Part shown: positions 25,098 to 34,783 of the stretch, piece after piece
Numbering within the stretch: the first letter of the stretch is position 1
How the letters are laid out: every line of letters begins with the position of its first letter
Source: Clostridium sp. CMCC3677
GTDB taxonomy: Bacteria > Bacillota > Clostridia > Clostridiales > Clostridiaceae
Direction of reading: 5' to 3'
DNA: 42,605 nucleotides
NCBI RefSeq assembly: GCF_023845585.1
Contig: NZ_JAMQHS010000016.1
Span: 1 to 42,605, forward strand
The notes under the pieces: generated by a model
What the model saw: the letters and a program-made list of their open reading frames with translations, nothing else
Told to the model about the DNA's origin: nothing
Databases searched by the model: none
Position numbers and translations under genes: made by a program

Positions 25098-25877
25098 TTA
25101 CTTATTATTCTTTGGAATTTTAACTGTTACTTCAATAAACTCATCTGAATCCGTACAATCATATTCAGCAGGTATGTTAAATTTCTTAAATACTTGTTTT
25201 ATTGTATTTACATACAATTTAGCTGGTAAAGTAGCTTTTATATTAGTTCTTTTCTTATTTAACTGTTTTCCTGCTAGTTTAAGCAATTCCTTATTAATTA
25301 ATTCTTCTGTATTCTTCACATTAAGTCCGTCTTTTACTACCTTAGAAACAACTTTAAATTGAAGCTCTGCATTAGGTAAACTTAAAAGAGCCCTAGAATG
25401 TCGTTCAGTTAGTTTATTTTCAAGACACATTTGTCTCACCTTAGGATCTAGTTTTAATAATCTTAACTTATTAGCAATAGTAGATTGTTTTTTTCCTATT
25501 CTTTTAGCTAAATCTTCTTGAGTAAAATTATGATCATTAAGTAAATTACTATAAGCCTCTGCTTCTTCAATATAATTTAAATCTTCTCTTTGAAGATTCT
25601 CTAATAATGCTATTTCTGCTGATTCTGAATCAGTTATATCTACTATATTACATGGAACTACATCCAACTCAGCCACTTTAGCAGCTCTTAATCTACGCTC
25701 TCCTGCTACAAGTTCATAAGTTTCACCGATTTTTCTAACTGTTATTGGTTGTATAATACCATGTTGTTTTATTGATTGTGACAATTCCTCAATTGCCTCT
25801 TCATTAAAATATTTACGTGGTTGATATAGATTAGGAACTATCTTATCTATATCTATCTTGATTATTTCATTATTCAT
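25098..25877 (-). CDS. noc: Nucleoid occlusion protein Noc (ParB paralogue)
   Basis: 259 aa. The ParB/CTPase domain has QPRKYF, GERRLRAAK and LENLQREDL; an HTH (EDLAKRIGKKQSTIANKLRL) and a C-terminal Lys-rich part follow. Position between rsmG and parA is that of noc in Firmicutes and the protein is distinct from the parB beside it. The N-terminus begins directly at the ParB fold (MNNEIIKIDIDKIVPNLYQPR), so the amphipathic membrane-targeting helix of Bacillus Noc is absent. The intergenic region 25878-26107 shows no other gene. Confidence 0.9.
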   Translation of the reverse strand: MNNEIIKIDIDKIVPNLYQPRKYFNEEAIEELSQSIKQHGIIQPITVRKIGETYELVAGERRLRAAKVAELDVVPCNIVDITDSESAEIALLENLQREDLNYIEEAEAYSNLLNDHNFTQEDLAKRIGKKQSTIANKLRLLKLDPKVRQMCLENKLTERHSRALLSLPNAELQFKVVSKVVKDGLNVKNTEELINKELLKLAGKQLNKKRTNIKATLPAKLYVNTIKQVFKKFNIPAEYDCTDSDEFIEVTVKIPKNNK

Positions 25878-26107
25878 GTATCTAAACCCATCCCCTATTA
25901 AGTTAATATAACAATTTCAATACCAAAATCATATCATTTATATTCTATAATAGCTACATTTTTCCTTTAATTTGTTAATTGTTTTATAAAACAAATTTAT
26001 TAATATTATCCAATAATCTGCAAACTATATCTGAATAAATCTATAAAATATAAATTAATTATTATAATAATGAAACTTATGTAAATAATTGTAAAATTAT
26101 ATTCACA

Positions 26108-26827
26108 CTATTTTATAGGCTTTTTAGTAACATTTCCTGCTTTTCGTGGATATACTTTAGGACACTCTTTTATCTTCTTAACAATAACTAAGTTATGTTT
26201 TAATTCAGTATCTTCAATTTCAACTTCACATATATCTAGTAGTTGCCCTCCTAACGTAGCTATAGCCTTATCTGCATCCTTTATTTCTTCTTCCACTGAT
26301 GGTCCTTTTAAAGCTATAAAGTGACCATTAATTTTAACATATGGCAAACAAAACTCTGATAAAACACTCATATTTGCAACTGCTCTAGATGTTGCTATAT
26401 CAAAAGATTCTCTAAGATTTTTTTGTCTAGCTCCATCTTCCGCTCTTGAATGAATAGTAACTACATTTTTTAATCCTAATTTTTCTGTTACTAAATTCAA
26501 GAAATTAACCCTCTTATTTAATGAATCTAGCAAAGTAACTTGTATGTTTTCATTCATAATAGCTATTGGTATCCCTGGAAAACCTGCTCCTGTACCTACA
26601 TCTATTAAAGTACTTGCCTTTTTAAATTCATCCCTCTTAAATGCCTTAATTGAATCTATAAAGTGTTTCTTTATTATCTCTTCATCTTCTGTAATAGCTG
26701 TTAAATTTACTTTCTCATTCCATTCTTGAAGAAGATTTTTATATATTATAAACTTCTCATATTGCTCTTTTGATAATTCTAACCCTACATCTTGTGCCGC
26801 TTTGCACATTAAATCATAAAATTTCAT
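26108..26827 (-). CDS. rsmG: 16S rRNA (guanine-N7) methyltransferase
   Basis: About 239 aa. [17 protein letters not shown] is the SAM-binding loop. It methylates G527 of 16S rRNA in E. coli numbering, a known streptomycin-related site. The frame extends to 26866 (inside the mnmG tail), but TGGAGGT sits 5-6 nt before the ATG at 26827. Third gene of mnmE-mnmG-rsmG. Confidence 0.96.
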   Translation of the reverse strand: MKFYDLMCKAAQDVGLELSKEQYEKFIIYKNLLQEWNEKVNLTAITEDEEIIKKHFIDSIKAFKRDEFKKASTLIDVGTGAGFPGIPIAIMNENIQVTLLDSLNKRVNFLNLVTEKLGLKNVVTIHSRAEDGARQKNLRESFDIATSRAVANMSVLSEFCLPYVKINGHFIALKGPSVEEEIKDADKAIATLGGQLLDICEVEIEDTELKHNLVIVKKIKECPKVYPRKAGNVTKKPIK

Positions 26828-26843
26828 AAATACCTCCAATAAA

Positions 26844-28724
26844 TTATTTATTATAATAATGTTCAAGATAAATAAGTAATACAGATATATCTGCTGGAGA
26901 TACCCCTGAAATACGTGATGCCTGACCTATACTTATAGGTTTTATACTATTTAATTTTTGTTCTGCCTCTGTTCTTAAGCCTTTTACATTACTATAGTCT
27001 ATATCCTTAGGTAATAGTTTCTTCTCAAATTTTCTAAATTGAGCTACTTGTTCAAGTTGGTTACTTATATATCCTTCATATTTAGCAATTATATTTATTT
27101 GTTCACCAATATCTTCTGAAAATTCTTGCCTTTCTGCATCTAAATCCTTTAAGCTAAAATAGTCAACTTCTGGTCTTTTTATTAATTCATAAAAACTTAT
27201 AGGTTTTTTTAGTTCAGCTGATCCTACTGATAGTAAAAATTCATTTGTTTCTCTTTTATTAGTTATTTGTAATTTCTTTAATCTTTCTAATTCATTTTCA
27301 ATTGTATTTTTTCTATTTAAGAAAGTCTCATATCTTTCATCTGTAACTAATCCTACTTTTTTTCCTATCTCAGTTAATCTAAAATCTGCATTATCTTGTC
27401 TTAAAATTAATCTATACTCAGCTCTAGATGTCATCATTCTATATGGTTCATTAGTACCCTTAGTAACTAAATCATCTATAAGAACTCCTATGTATGCATC
27501 TGATCTAGTTAATATCATTGGTTCTTCGCCTTTGATTTTTAATGCAGCATTTATACCAGCTACTAATCCTTGCGCACCTGCTTCTTCATAGCCTGAGCTA
27601 CCATTAAATTGGCCAGCACCATATAAACCTTCAACATTTTTAAATTCTAATGTTGGTTCTAATTCAGTAGGATCTACAGAATCATATTCAATTGCATATG
27701 CAGTTCTCATTATTTCTACATTTTCTAATCCAGGTAATGTTCTCATCATTTTTAATTGAACTTCTTCTGGTAAAGATGAAGACATCCCCCCTACATACAT
27801 TTCTAGAGTGTCTAGACCTTCTGGCTCAACAAATATTTGATGTTGTAATTTATCAGGAAATCTCATTACTTTGTCTTCAATTGATGGACAATATCTAGGA
27901 CCTACTCCCTTAATACTTCCATTATATATTGGTGATCTTCCTATGTTTTCCTTAATCACATTATGAGTTTGTTCATTAGTGTATGTTAAATAACAAGATA
28001 TTTGTTCTTTATCTATATTTTTGCTCATAAATGAGAAAGGTACTATTTTATCATCACCTGGTTGTTCAATCATTTTAGAAAAATCTACAGATCTTCTATT
28101 GATTCTTGCTGGAGTTCCAGTTTTAAATCTCCTTAATGAAATTCCTAAATCTAATAAAGATTGTGATAAATCATTGGCTGGGAATAAACCATTTGGCCCC
28201 CCAGAATAACTAACTTCACCTATTATTATCTTTCCTTTTAGATATGTACCTGTAGATAAAATTACAGCCTTAGCTCTAAAAATCCCTCCATTTTTAGTAA
28301 TAACGCCTGTTATTTTATTATCTTCAACTAAAAGCTCAGTAACCTCAATTTGCCTTATTTGAAGATTTTCTTGTTCTTCTAATACTCTCTTCATTCTAAA
28401 TTGATAGTCTTTTTTATCAGCTTGTGCTCTTAATGAATGAACTGCTGGTCCTTTAGACGTATTTAGCATTCTTGATTGAATGAATGTATGGTCTATATTC
28501 ACTCCCATTTCTCCGCCTAATGCATCAATTTCTCTAACTAAATGACCTTTAGCAGTTCCCCCTATATTAGGATTACATGGCATCATAGCTATTGAATCTA
28601 AATTTATAGTACAAATTAAAGTATTTAATCCCATTCTAGCAGATGCTAATGCCGCTTCACATCCTGCATGACCAGCACCAACTACTACTACATCAAATTC
28701 CCCTGCTTCATAATTATATTTCAT
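26844..28724 (-). CDS. mnmG: tRNA uridine-5-carboxymethylaminomethyl synthesis enzyme MnmG
   Basis: 626 aa. [21 protein letters not shown] is the FAD-binding Rossmann fold; [12 protein letters not shown] and [21 protein letters not shown] are family segments. With MnmE it modifies the wobble uridine of several tRNAs. It follows mnmE by 9 nt. Confidence 0.98.
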   Translation of the reverse strand: MKYNYEAGEFDVVVVGAGHAGCEAALASARMGLNTLICTINLDSIAMMPCNPNIGGTAKGHLVREIDALGGEMGVNIDHTFIQSRMLNTSKGPAVHSLRAQADKKDYQFRMKRVLEEQENLQIRQIEVTELLVEDNKITGVITKNGGIFRAKAVILSTGTYLKGKIIIGEVSYSGGPNGLFPANDLSQSLLDLGISLRRFKTGTPARINRRSVDFSKMIEQPGDDKIVPFSFMSKNIDKEQISCYLTYTNEQTHNVIKENIGRSPIYNGSIKGVGPRYCPSIEDKVMRFPDKLQHQIFVEPEGLDTLEMYVGGMSSSLPEEVQLKMMRTLPGLENVEIMRTAYAIEYDSVDPTELEPTLEFKNVEGLYGAGQFNGSSGYEEAGAQGLVAGINAALKIKGEEPMILTRSDAYIGVLIDDLVTKGTNEPYRMMTSRAEYRLILRQDNADFRLTEIGKKVGLVTDERYETFLNRKNTIENELERLKKLQITNKRETNEFLLSVGSAELKKPISFYELIKRPEVDYFSLKDLDAERQEFSEDIGEQINIIAKYEGYISNQLEQVAQFRKFEKKLLPKDIDYSNVKGLRTEAEQKLNSIKPISIGQASRISGVSPADISVLLIYLEHYYNK

Positions 28725-28733
28725 ATACCACTC

Positions 28734-30104
28734 CTACTTTCCTACACAAAATTCACTAAAAATCTTGTTTAATACATCCTCTTCTAATTCATCACCTGTT
28801 ATTTCCCCAAGTGCTTTCATTGCTGACGTTACATAAATAGAAATTAAATCTAAAAATTCATTAGCATTGACTCTATCTAATGCTACTTCACAATTTTCCA
28901 ATGATCTATATAATGCTTGCTTATGTCTAACATTAGAGACTATTAAACTCTCACTATTTATATCTCCACTAAAAAATAACTCTTTTATTTTATTTTTTAA
29001 TTCATCAATTCCATAACCAGTTTTAGCTGAAATATTTATTTGATTATCCAAATCAATATCTGCTATTTTTCTATCTAAATCCGTTTTATTTAATAATACT
29101 ATGTGATTCTTGTCTTTTATAGTATTAATTATTTCCTTATCTTCCTCTTCCAACTCTCTAGATGAATCTAATATTAAAATAATTAGATCTGCTTCTTCAA
29201 TCTTTTCTCTAGATCTTTCAACGCCTATCTTCTCAACTGTGTCCTCAGTCTCTCTTATCCCTGCTGTATCAGTTATTTTTATAGGTATACCATCTATATT
29301 TAAATACTCTTCGATTATATCTCTTGTAGTACCAGGAATATCTGTTACTATAGCTCTTTTTTCTTTTAATAGCACATTAAGTAAAGATGATTTTCCTACA
29401 TTAGGCTTACCAATAATAACAACATTAAGACCATCTCTAATTATTTTACCTTCATCTGCCCCTTTTAATAGTTCCTTAACTTTTAAAATAGTAGTTTTTA
29501 TTCCATCTTTAACCCTTAAAACTAAAGTATCATCAATATCTTCATCGTCTTCTGTAAAATCTACTCCGTACTCAATTAGTGCTAAGGTATTTAATAAATA
29601 TTGTCTTATTTCTTTAATTTGCTTTGATAAAACTCCACCACTTTGCATAAGTGCTGACTTCATAGATAAATCTGTTTTAGCTTTTATTATATCAATAACT
29701 GCTTCAGCTTGACTTAAATCAATTCTACCATTTAAAAATGCTCTCTTTGTAAATTCTCCTGGTTCTGCAACTCTTGCACCCGCTTTAATAACCTGATTCA
29801 TTACACTATTTGTTGATATAACACCACCATGACAGTTAATTTCTATTATATCCTCAGTAGTATAGCTATGAGGTCCCTTCATATAGCTTATAATAACCTC
29901 GTCAATTACATCTTTACTCTCAAGCTCTATAATATGTCCATATCTCATAGTATAAGTTTTCATTTGTTTTAAATCTATATTATTTTTACTAACAAATATT
30001 TTGCTAATTATATCTAATGCTTTACTTCCAGAAATTCTAATAATAGAAACTCCACCCTCACCAATAGGGGTTGCTATACCACAAATGGTATCAAATTCTC
30101 TCAT
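28734..30104 (-). CDS. mnmE: tRNA modification GTPase MnmE
   Basis: 456 aa. The N-terminal folate-binding fold ([23 protein letters not shown]) precedes a G domain: [13 protein letters not shown] (Walker A), [12 protein letters not shown] and NKTD. The C-terminal CVGK is the variant of the CIGK tail whose Cys is required for modification. First gene of the operon, with an upstream promoter at 30150-30179. Confidence 0.98.
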   Translation of the reverse strand: MREFDTICGIATPIGEGGVSIIRISGSKALDIISKIFVSKNNIDLKQMKTYTMRYGHIIELESKDVIDEVIISYMKGPHSYTTEDIIEINCHGGVISTNSVMNQVIKAGARVAEPGEFTKRAFLNGRIDLSQAEAVIDIIKAKTDLSMKSALMQSGGVLSKQIKEIRQYLLNTLALIEYGVDFTEDDEDIDDTLVLRVKDGIKTTILKVKELLKGADEGKIIRDGLNVVIIGKPNVGKSSLLNVLLKEKRAIVTDIPGTTRDIIEEYLNIDGIPIKITDTAGIRETEDTVEKIGVERSREKIEEADLIILILDSSRELEEEDKEIINTIKDKNHIVLLNKTDLDRKIADIDLDNQINISAKTGYGIDELKNKIKELFFSGDINSESLIVSNVRHKQALYRSLENCEVALDRVNANEFLDLISIYVTSAMKALGEITGDELEEDVLNKIFSEFCVGK

Positions 30105-30149
30105 AATCTGATTCTCCTCATGTTATTAATTTTGTGATTTATTTGTATT

Positions 30150-30179
30150 ATTATAACCAATGAATATCGAATTAGTCAA
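30150..30179 (-). promoter_or_regulatory. mnmE-mnmG-rsmG promoter
   Basis: Minus strand TTGACT (30174-30179), 18-bp spacer, TATAAT (30150-30155). The repeat copy E begins 12 bp upstream of the -35 box. Confidence 0.75.
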
Positions 30180-30190
30180 AATCACATGCA

Positions 30191-30334
30191 TTAGCTCTAT
30201 TTTATCAAATTATTGATATCTGCATAAGTAAATTAAACTAAGTAATTGAACTTATGAATACTAAAATGAGTAAAGTCCAATTACAATGCCACTTTACCTA
30301 CTATATATATCAAAATATGTTTAAAATATAGCTA
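30191..30334 (-). repeat. Short inverted-repeat element, copy E (most complete)
   Basis: The best-preserved copy, 144 bp. The plus-strand left end TTAGCTCTATTTTATCAAAT and the right end ATTTTGATATATATAGTAGG (as read on the minus strand) are imperfect terminal inverted repeats of about 40 bp. Its interior matches copy D (GCATTGTA, ACTCATTTT, AGTATTC, AATTACTTA). It lies between jag's terminator and the mnmE promoter. Confidence 0.65.
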
Positions 30335-30351
30335 TATATTAAATTAAAACC

Positions 30352-30384
30352 AAAAAGGAAAGCCTCATCAAGGCTTTCCTTTTT
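30352..30384 (-). terminator. Terminator of the rpmH-jag operon
   Basis: A perfect 14-bp stem (AAAAAGGAAAGCCT at 30352-30365 with 30371-30384) and a 5-nt loop. The stem overlaps the jag stop codon. Leftward transcription exits on a T run. Confidence 0.9.
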
Positions 30385-31009
30385 AATTCTTTTTAAGTTC
30401 TACAACAACTCTTCTAAAAGGTTCTTTTCCTTCACTATAAGTGTTAACAAATGAATTATCTTGTAAAGCTGAATGAATTATTCTTCTTTCATAAGGATTC
30501 ATCGGTTCTAGTCTAAATAGTCTGCCCGTTCTCTTTACTTTTTCAGCAGTTTTATTTGCAACATTCTTGAGAGTTTCTTCTCTCTTTTTTCTATAATTCT
30601 CTATATCAAGTACGATTCTTTTATATTGAATGCTGCTATCTTTGTTAATCATTAAAGAAATAAGGCATTGTAATGAATCTAAGGTCTCTCCCCTATAGCC
30701 GATAAGCAAGCCTAGTTTATCACCTGACAAACTTATATTTATCACATTATCTTGTTCCTTAATATCTATTTCTGCCTTTATGCCCATAGAATCAAGAATT
30801 TTGTTTATAAAATTTCTTATATCATCAATATAGTTATGTTTTAAGGTTACTTTTATTCTAGCTCGTTTAGTACTTATAAAGCCAAATAACCCTTTTGAAC
30901 CACGTTGTAAAACCTCAACATCTACCATATCTTTTGTTGTATTTAACTCAAGTAAAGCTTTATTTAAGGCTTCTTCAACATTTTTCCCCTCTAATTCCAC
31001 TGATCTCAT
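30383..31009 (-). CDS. jag: RNA-binding protein Jag (KhpB, SpoIIIJ-associated)
   Basis: 208 aa. The Jag-N domain (MRSVELEGKNVEEALNKAL), a KH domain (GLLIGYRGETLDSLQCLI) and an R3H domain (NPYERRIIHSAL) are in order. KhpB binds RNA and, with the YidC insertase encoded just upstream, is linked to cell division and sporulation in Firmicutes. The gene is last in the operon. Confidence 0.96.
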   Translation of the reverse strand: MRSVELEGKNVEEALNKALLELNTTKDMVDVEVLQRGSKGLFGFISTKRARIKVTLKHNYIDDIRNFINKILDSMGIKAEIDIKEQDNVINISLSGDKLGLLIGYRGETLDSLQCLISLMINKDSSIQYKRIVLDIENYRKKREETLKNVANKTAEKVKRTGRLFRLEPMNPYERRIIHSALQDNSFVNTYSEGKEPFRRVVVELKKN

Positions 31010-31056
31010 TCCCTAATTCACCACCTTATTATATAAAGAAAGTATATATTAAAAAA

Positions 31057-31836
31057 TTATTTTTTCTTTTTACTTTTCTTCTTTGTACTAGCTAAATTCT
31101 TAGGTTCTTCAACAATCATAGAAAAACTAGAATCTGAAGATTCTGAAACAGCTGTTTCTGCAGCTGCTAATGCAACCTTTTTCTTAGCTGGTAAATAATT
31201 TAAGAAATATGTTTGTATAGTTTGAATAACATTTCCTATTATCCAATATAAAACTAATATTGATTTAAAGTTTATTGACATAACTCCCATCATTACTGCC
31301 ATAACTAAGCTCATAGTACCCATATTCATAGGTGAATCGTCCATTGGAGTAGCTTTTGTCATTAAGTAAGATGGTAAGTATGTTGATAAGGCTGCTAAAA
31401 TAGGTAATATCATCGTCTTATCTCTAGCACCTAAATCTGCAATCCATAAAAATGATGCTCCATTCATGCCTTCTATTCTAAAGAATACATAATATAAAGC
31501 CATTAATATTGGTAATGGTAATAATGATGGAACACATCCTCCAGTTAAACTAACATTATTTTCTTTATAAAATTTTCTCATTTCTTCATTTAATTTTTCT
31601 GGATTACTCTTATATTTTTCTTGAATCTTTTTCATTTGCGGTTGAACCGCTTGCATTTTCTGAGTAGACTTTGCTGCTTTTATGTTAAGTGGCAATATAA
31701 GTAGTCTAATCATTAATGTAAATATAAGAATCGCTAACACATACGATAATCCAACATCTGAAACACCTAGGTTTAAGATGGAATCATGTAGATAATTGAA
31801 TATATTAGCCATAAACTGAATTATCTTTTCAAACAT
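31057..31836 (-). CDS. yidC: Membrane protein insertase YidC (SpoIIIJ/OxaA)
   Basis: 259 aa, about five transmembrane segments. SYVLAILIFTLMIRLLILPL has the conserved Arg (R44) in the groove, followed by the C1 region KAAKSTQKMQAVQPQMKKIQ. The tail is a short Lys-rich sequence. It has no lipobox cysteine near the start. Function: insertion and folding of membrane proteins together with SecYEG. TAGGAGGT lies before the ATG. Confidence 0.97.
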   Translation of the reverse strand: MFEKIIQFMANIFNYLHDSILNLGVSDVGLSYVLAILIFTLMIRLLILPLNIKAAKSTQKMQAVQPQMKKIQEKYKSNPEKLNEEMRKFYKENNVSLTGGCVPSLLPLPILMALYYVFFRIEGMNGASFLWIADLGARDKTMILPILAALSTYLPSYLMTKATPMDDSPMNMGTMSLVMAVMMGVMSINFKSILVLYWIIGNVIQTIQTYFLNYLPAKKKVALAAAETAVSESSDSSFSMIVEEPKNLASTKKKSKKKK

Positions 31837-31861
31837 TAAAATCTATACCTCCTAAACTTCA

Positions 31862-32074
31862 TTACTTTACAGGATCATACCCACCTTTACAAAAAGGATT
31901 ACACCTTAAAATTCTATACAGAGCCATTAAACTTCCTTTAATAACACCGTACTTATTTATGGCATCCAATGCATACTGTGAGCAAGTTGGCGTAAATCTA
32001 CAACATGGACTTCTCCCAGGTGAAATAGATTTTCTATAAAATTTAATTAGACTTAATACAACTTTTTTCATCAT
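31862..32074 (-). CDS. yidD: Membrane insertion factor YidD
   Basis: 70 aa. [21 protein letters not shown] is the cysteine-rich core of the YidD/YgdD family, attached to the inner membrane. It overlaps the 3' end of rnpA by about 30 nt in another frame, so the two are translationally coupled. Start could be the ATG at 32074 or the next at 32071. Confidence 0.95.
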   Translation of the reverse strand: MMKKVVLSLIKFYRKSISPGRSPCCRFTPTCSQYALDAINKYGVIKGSLMALYRILRCNPFCKGGYDPVK

Positions 32075-32420
32075 AATATAAGCCTGCCTTTTTAATTAAA
32101 TTCTTCATCGCCTTTTCAGTTTCAAAATAATTACTATCTCTCATAGGATTTCTTGCTACAAACACACAATCATATCCTTTTAATATATTATTATAATTTA
32201 ATCTAAAGCTCTCGCTTAATAATCTCTTACATTTACTTCTAACAACACTGTTTCCAACTTTTTTACTTACAGAAATTCCCACTTTACTATATGCGATACC
32301 ATCTTTGTCTTTGTTTCTTTTATTTTTCAATACATATAGAACCAAAGTCTTATTAGCAAATGATTTCCCTCTTCTATATACAATTATAAATTCTATATTT
32401 TTTTTTAATCTATAAATCAT
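32043..32420 (-). CDS. rnpA: Ribonuclease P protein component
   Basis: 125 aa. [17 protein letters not shown] and the RNR motif [13 protein letters not shown] are clear. It assists the RNase P RNA in 5' tRNA maturation. The AAAGGAG site lies 15 nt before the ATG at 32420 (long spacing). A short overlapping frame begins at 32433 and ends at 32410, in a different frame. Confidence 0.95.
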   Translation of the reverse strand: MIYRLKKNIEFIIVYRRGKSFANKTLVLYVLKNKRNKDKDGIAYSKVGISVSKKVGNSVVRSKCKRLLSESFRLNYNNILKGYDCVFVARNPMRDSNYFETEKAMKNLIKKAGLYYDEKSCIKSN

Positions 32421-32458
32421 ACGGTATTTCCATTACTCCTTTTTTCCTGCATTTGCAG

Positions 32459-32481
32459 AAAAAAGGCCACTTAATGCGGCC
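32459..32481 (-). terminator. Weak terminator between rpmH and rnpA
   Basis: Minus strand GGCCGC (32476-32481) pairs with GTGGCC (32465-32470) with one G-U, loop ATTAA, then six T. It lies just after the rpmH stop, and should let only part of the transcript reach rnpA. Confidence 0.6.
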
Positions 32482-32482
32482 C

Positions 32483-32617
32483 TTATGCTGTTAATTTTTT
32501 TCTTCCTTTTTGTCTTCTATTTCTAAGAATGTTTCTTCCTGATTGAGTGCTCATTCTTTTTCTGAAGCCATGTTCCTTTTTTCTTTGTCTCTTTTTTGGT
32601 TGATAAGTCATGAACAT
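32483..32617 (-). CDS. rpmH: 50S ribosomal protein L34
   Basis: 44 aa, very basic; [18 protein letters not shown] begins a typical L34 and it ends QKGRKKLTA. Too short for most gene finders. The AGGGGG site is about 10 nt upstream of the ATG at 32617; a second ATG at 32611 is possible. First gene of rpmH-rnpA-yidD-yidC-jag, divergent from dnaA, with a consensus promoter. Confidence 0.98.
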   Translation of the reverse strand: MFMTYQPKKRQRKKEHGFRKRMSTQSGRNILRNRRQKGRKKLTA

Positions 32618-32692
32618 TTAAAATGCACCCCCTTAATTTTTATTATTTATAGTAAAAACTATACTTTGCGGTTATTTTAAAATTACTTTTCT

Positions 32693-32721
32693 ATTATATA
32701 TATATCCTAATTTTCTGTCAA
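32693..32721 (-). promoter_or_regulatory. rpmH operon promoter
   Basis: Minus strand TTGACA (32716-32721), 17-bp spacer, TATAAT (32693-32698). Perfect match to consensus, as expected for a ribosomal protein gene. Confidence 0.9.
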
Positions 32722-32765
32722 GATACAGTCTATTGTTGATAAATATTTATTAAACATAATATTTT

Positions 32766-33036
32766 TGTGGATAACTTATTGAATCTCCCTGTTTACTTAT
32801 GATATTATAAATACTATAACTGTGAATAACTTAATTTAATAAATATTTATCCACAGCTGTGGATAAATATGTGAATAACTTGTTTACTTTTAATTTTATT
32901 TTTTAAAATTATTTTATATTTTCTCACTATAATTGAAATTATATACTATCGATTGATGTTTATATCTATTTTTTATAATTGTTGATAAGTATATAGTTTA
33001 ATTTTTTTTCTAAATAAGTTATCCACATGTGTATAA
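32766..33036. other. oriC, upstream DnaA-box cluster
   Basis: Seven DnaA boxes (TTATNCACA, either strand): 32766 (-), 32821 (-), 32847 (+), 32858 (-), 32870 (-), 33019 (+), 33028 (-). The pair 32847-32866 is a perfect 20-bp palindrome with an AGCT centre; the pair at 33019-33036 is also inverted. The gap from 32618 to 33152 contains no gene. This matches the upstream half of a bipartite Firmicute origin. Confidence 0.92.
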
Positions 33037-33079
33037 GTTTATTCGCTTAGTCAACAATTAAAATATATTGTTTATTATA

Positions 33080-33108
33080 TTGTTAATATCTTGTTAATAA
33101 TTTATATA
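33080..33108 (+). promoter_or_regulatory. Candidate dnaA promoter
   Basis: TTGTTA (33080-33085), 17-bp spacer, TATATA (33103-33108), about 45 bp before the dnaA ATG. The elements are only moderate. The DnaA boxes upstream suggest autoregulation. Confidence 0.45.
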
Positions 33109-33152
33109 TACCTTAAAAAAAATTTTTTTTTAATAATATTTGGAGGATAGAG

Positions 33153-34523
33153 ATGGATGCTGACCTAAATAAATTATGGGAAAAAACCTTGAATATAGTA
33201 AAAAGTGAAATGAGTGAAGTCAGTTTCAATACTTGGATTAAAAGTTGTGAACCTATTTCTATATCTGATAAAAGTATAAAAATAAGCGTTCCAAATTCTT
33301 TTACTAAAGATATTCTAGACAAAAGATATAAAAGTTTGGTTGCTAATTCTATAGAAGCTGTTTGTTCTAAATTATATGATATAGAATTTTTAATAGAATC
33401 AGATCTTAATAATGAAGATGAATTAAATAGTAATGATAACTCTAGTAAAAGTATGAATAAAAATTCTAGAAGAAATATAGTTGTAAATGATGAAATGTCT
33501 TCAACTTTAAATCCTAAATATACTTTTAATTCATTTGTAATAGGTAATAGCAATAGATTTGCTCATGCAGCTTCACTTGCCGTTGCTGAAGCTCCTGCTA
33601 AAGCGTACAATCCTTTATTTATATATGGAGGCGTTGGACTTGGCAAAACGCATTTAATGCATGCAATCGGACACTATATTTTACAAAATAACACTAAAGC
33701 TAAAGTCGTTTATGTTTCTTCAGAAAAATTTACAAACGAATTAATAAACGCCATCAAAGATGATAAAAATGAAGAATTCAGAAAAAAATACAGAAATGTA
33801 GATGTTTTACTTATAGATGATATTCAATTCATTGCTGGAAAAGAGCGTACTCAAGAAGAATTTTTCCATACTTTTAATGAACTACATGACGCAAATAAAC
33901 AAATAATTCTATCATCTGATCGTCCACCAAAAGAAATTCCAACATTAGAAGATAGATTAAGATCTAGATTTGAATGGGGCTTAATTGCTGATATTCAAGT
34001 ACCAGATTTTGAAACTAGAATGGCAATTCTTAAGAAAAAAGCCGATGTAGAAAATTTAAAAGTAGCAAATGAAGTTATGGGATACATTGCTACAAAAATT
34101 AAATCTAATATCAGAGAGTTAGAAGGCGCATTAATAAGAATAATTGCTTATTCATCTTTAACTAATAGAGAAGTTACTGTTGATTTAGCTTCAGAAGCAT
34201 TAAAAGATATAATTTCTAAAAAGCAAGGTAAACACGTAACTATAGCATCAATTCAAGAAATAGTTGCTAATTATTTTAACTTAAAAATAGATGATTTAAA
34301 ATCTCAAAGAAGAACTAGAAATGTAGCTTATCCAAGGCAAATAGCTATGTATTTAAGCCGAAAACTAACAGATATGTCTTTACCGAAAATAGGAGAAGAA
34401 TTTGGCGGTAGAGATCATACTACTGTAATTCATGCTTATGAAAAAATATCTGAAAATCTAAAGAATGATGAGAACTTACAGCATACTGTTTCTGACATTA
34501 CAAAGAAGGTTTCTCAAAATTAA
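33153..34523 (+). CDS. dnaA: Chromosomal replication initiator DnaA
   Basis: 456 aa with all four domains: domain I (1-85), a variable Asn/Ser-rich linker (90-115), AAA+ with Walker A GGVGLGKT (159-166) and Walker [10 protein letters not shown], and domain IV with [13 protein letters not shown] and [15 protein letters not shown], which binds DnaA boxes. TTGGAGGA is 6 nt before the ATG. DnaA boxes lie on both sides of the gene. Confidence 0.99.
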   Translation: MDADLNKLWEKTLNIVKSEMSEVSFNTWIKSCEPISISDKSIKISVPNSFTKDILDKRYKSLVANSIEAVCSKLYDIEFLIESDLNNEDELNSNDNSSKSMNKNSRRNIVVNDEMSSTLNPKYTFNSFVIGNSNRFAHAASLAVAEAPAKAYNPLFIYGGVGLGKTHLMHAIGHYILQNNTKAKVVYVSSEKFTNELINAIKDDKNEEFRKKYRNVDVLLIDDIQFIAGKERTQEEFFHTFNELHDANKQIILSSDRPPKEIPTLEDRLRSRFEWGLIADIQVPDFETRMAILKKKADVENLKVANEVMGYIATKIKSNIRELEGALIRIIAYSSLTNREVTVDLASEALKDIISKKQGKHVTIASIQEIVANYFNLKIDDLKSQRRTRNVAYPRQIAMYLSRKLTDMSLPKIGEEFGGRDHTTVIHAYEKISENLKNDENLQHTVSDITKKVSQN

Positions 34524-34556
34524 TTAACATATGTACATAATAAGTATTGAATAACT

Positions 34557-34735
34557 TGTGGATAACTATATTTTAATAATACTATGTTGAAAACTGTGGA
34601 TAAGGTATGCTTTTAGTTACCGACTTATCCACAATCTTTTTGCATAAAATTCCGTTGATATTACTAGGATTACAGTACTTATCAACAAATTAACAGCCCC
34701 TACTACTATTACTATTATATATAAATATATATCTA
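34557..34735 (+). other. oriC, downstream unwinding region with DnaA-trio
   Basis: Three exact boxes at 34557 (-), 34595 (-), 34625 (+) and one weak (TTATCAACA, 34679). The GCCCC just after is followed by six triplets CTA CTA CTA TTA CTA TTA (34700-34717), that is 3'-GAT-5'-like repeats on the other strand, then an AT-only stretch TATATAAATATATAT to about 34732. This matches the basal unwinding system described for Bacillus, where DnaA on boxes extends along the trio and opens the AT-rich tract. Confidence 0.85.
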
Positions 34736-34783
34736 TTCTAATTAAATTTAAAAATATATGTGAATAATTAAGGAGGATTTTTT

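Noticed and set aside
29110..29712. 200-aa plus-strand frame opposite mnmE
   Set aside because: It is a shadow of the mnmE coding pattern, Ser/Ile-rich, without a site or promoter; mnmE is complete and well supported.
33113..33553. 146-aa minus-strand frame opposite the start of dnaA
   Set aside because: Shadow of dnaA across the origin; low complexity, no ribosome binding site.
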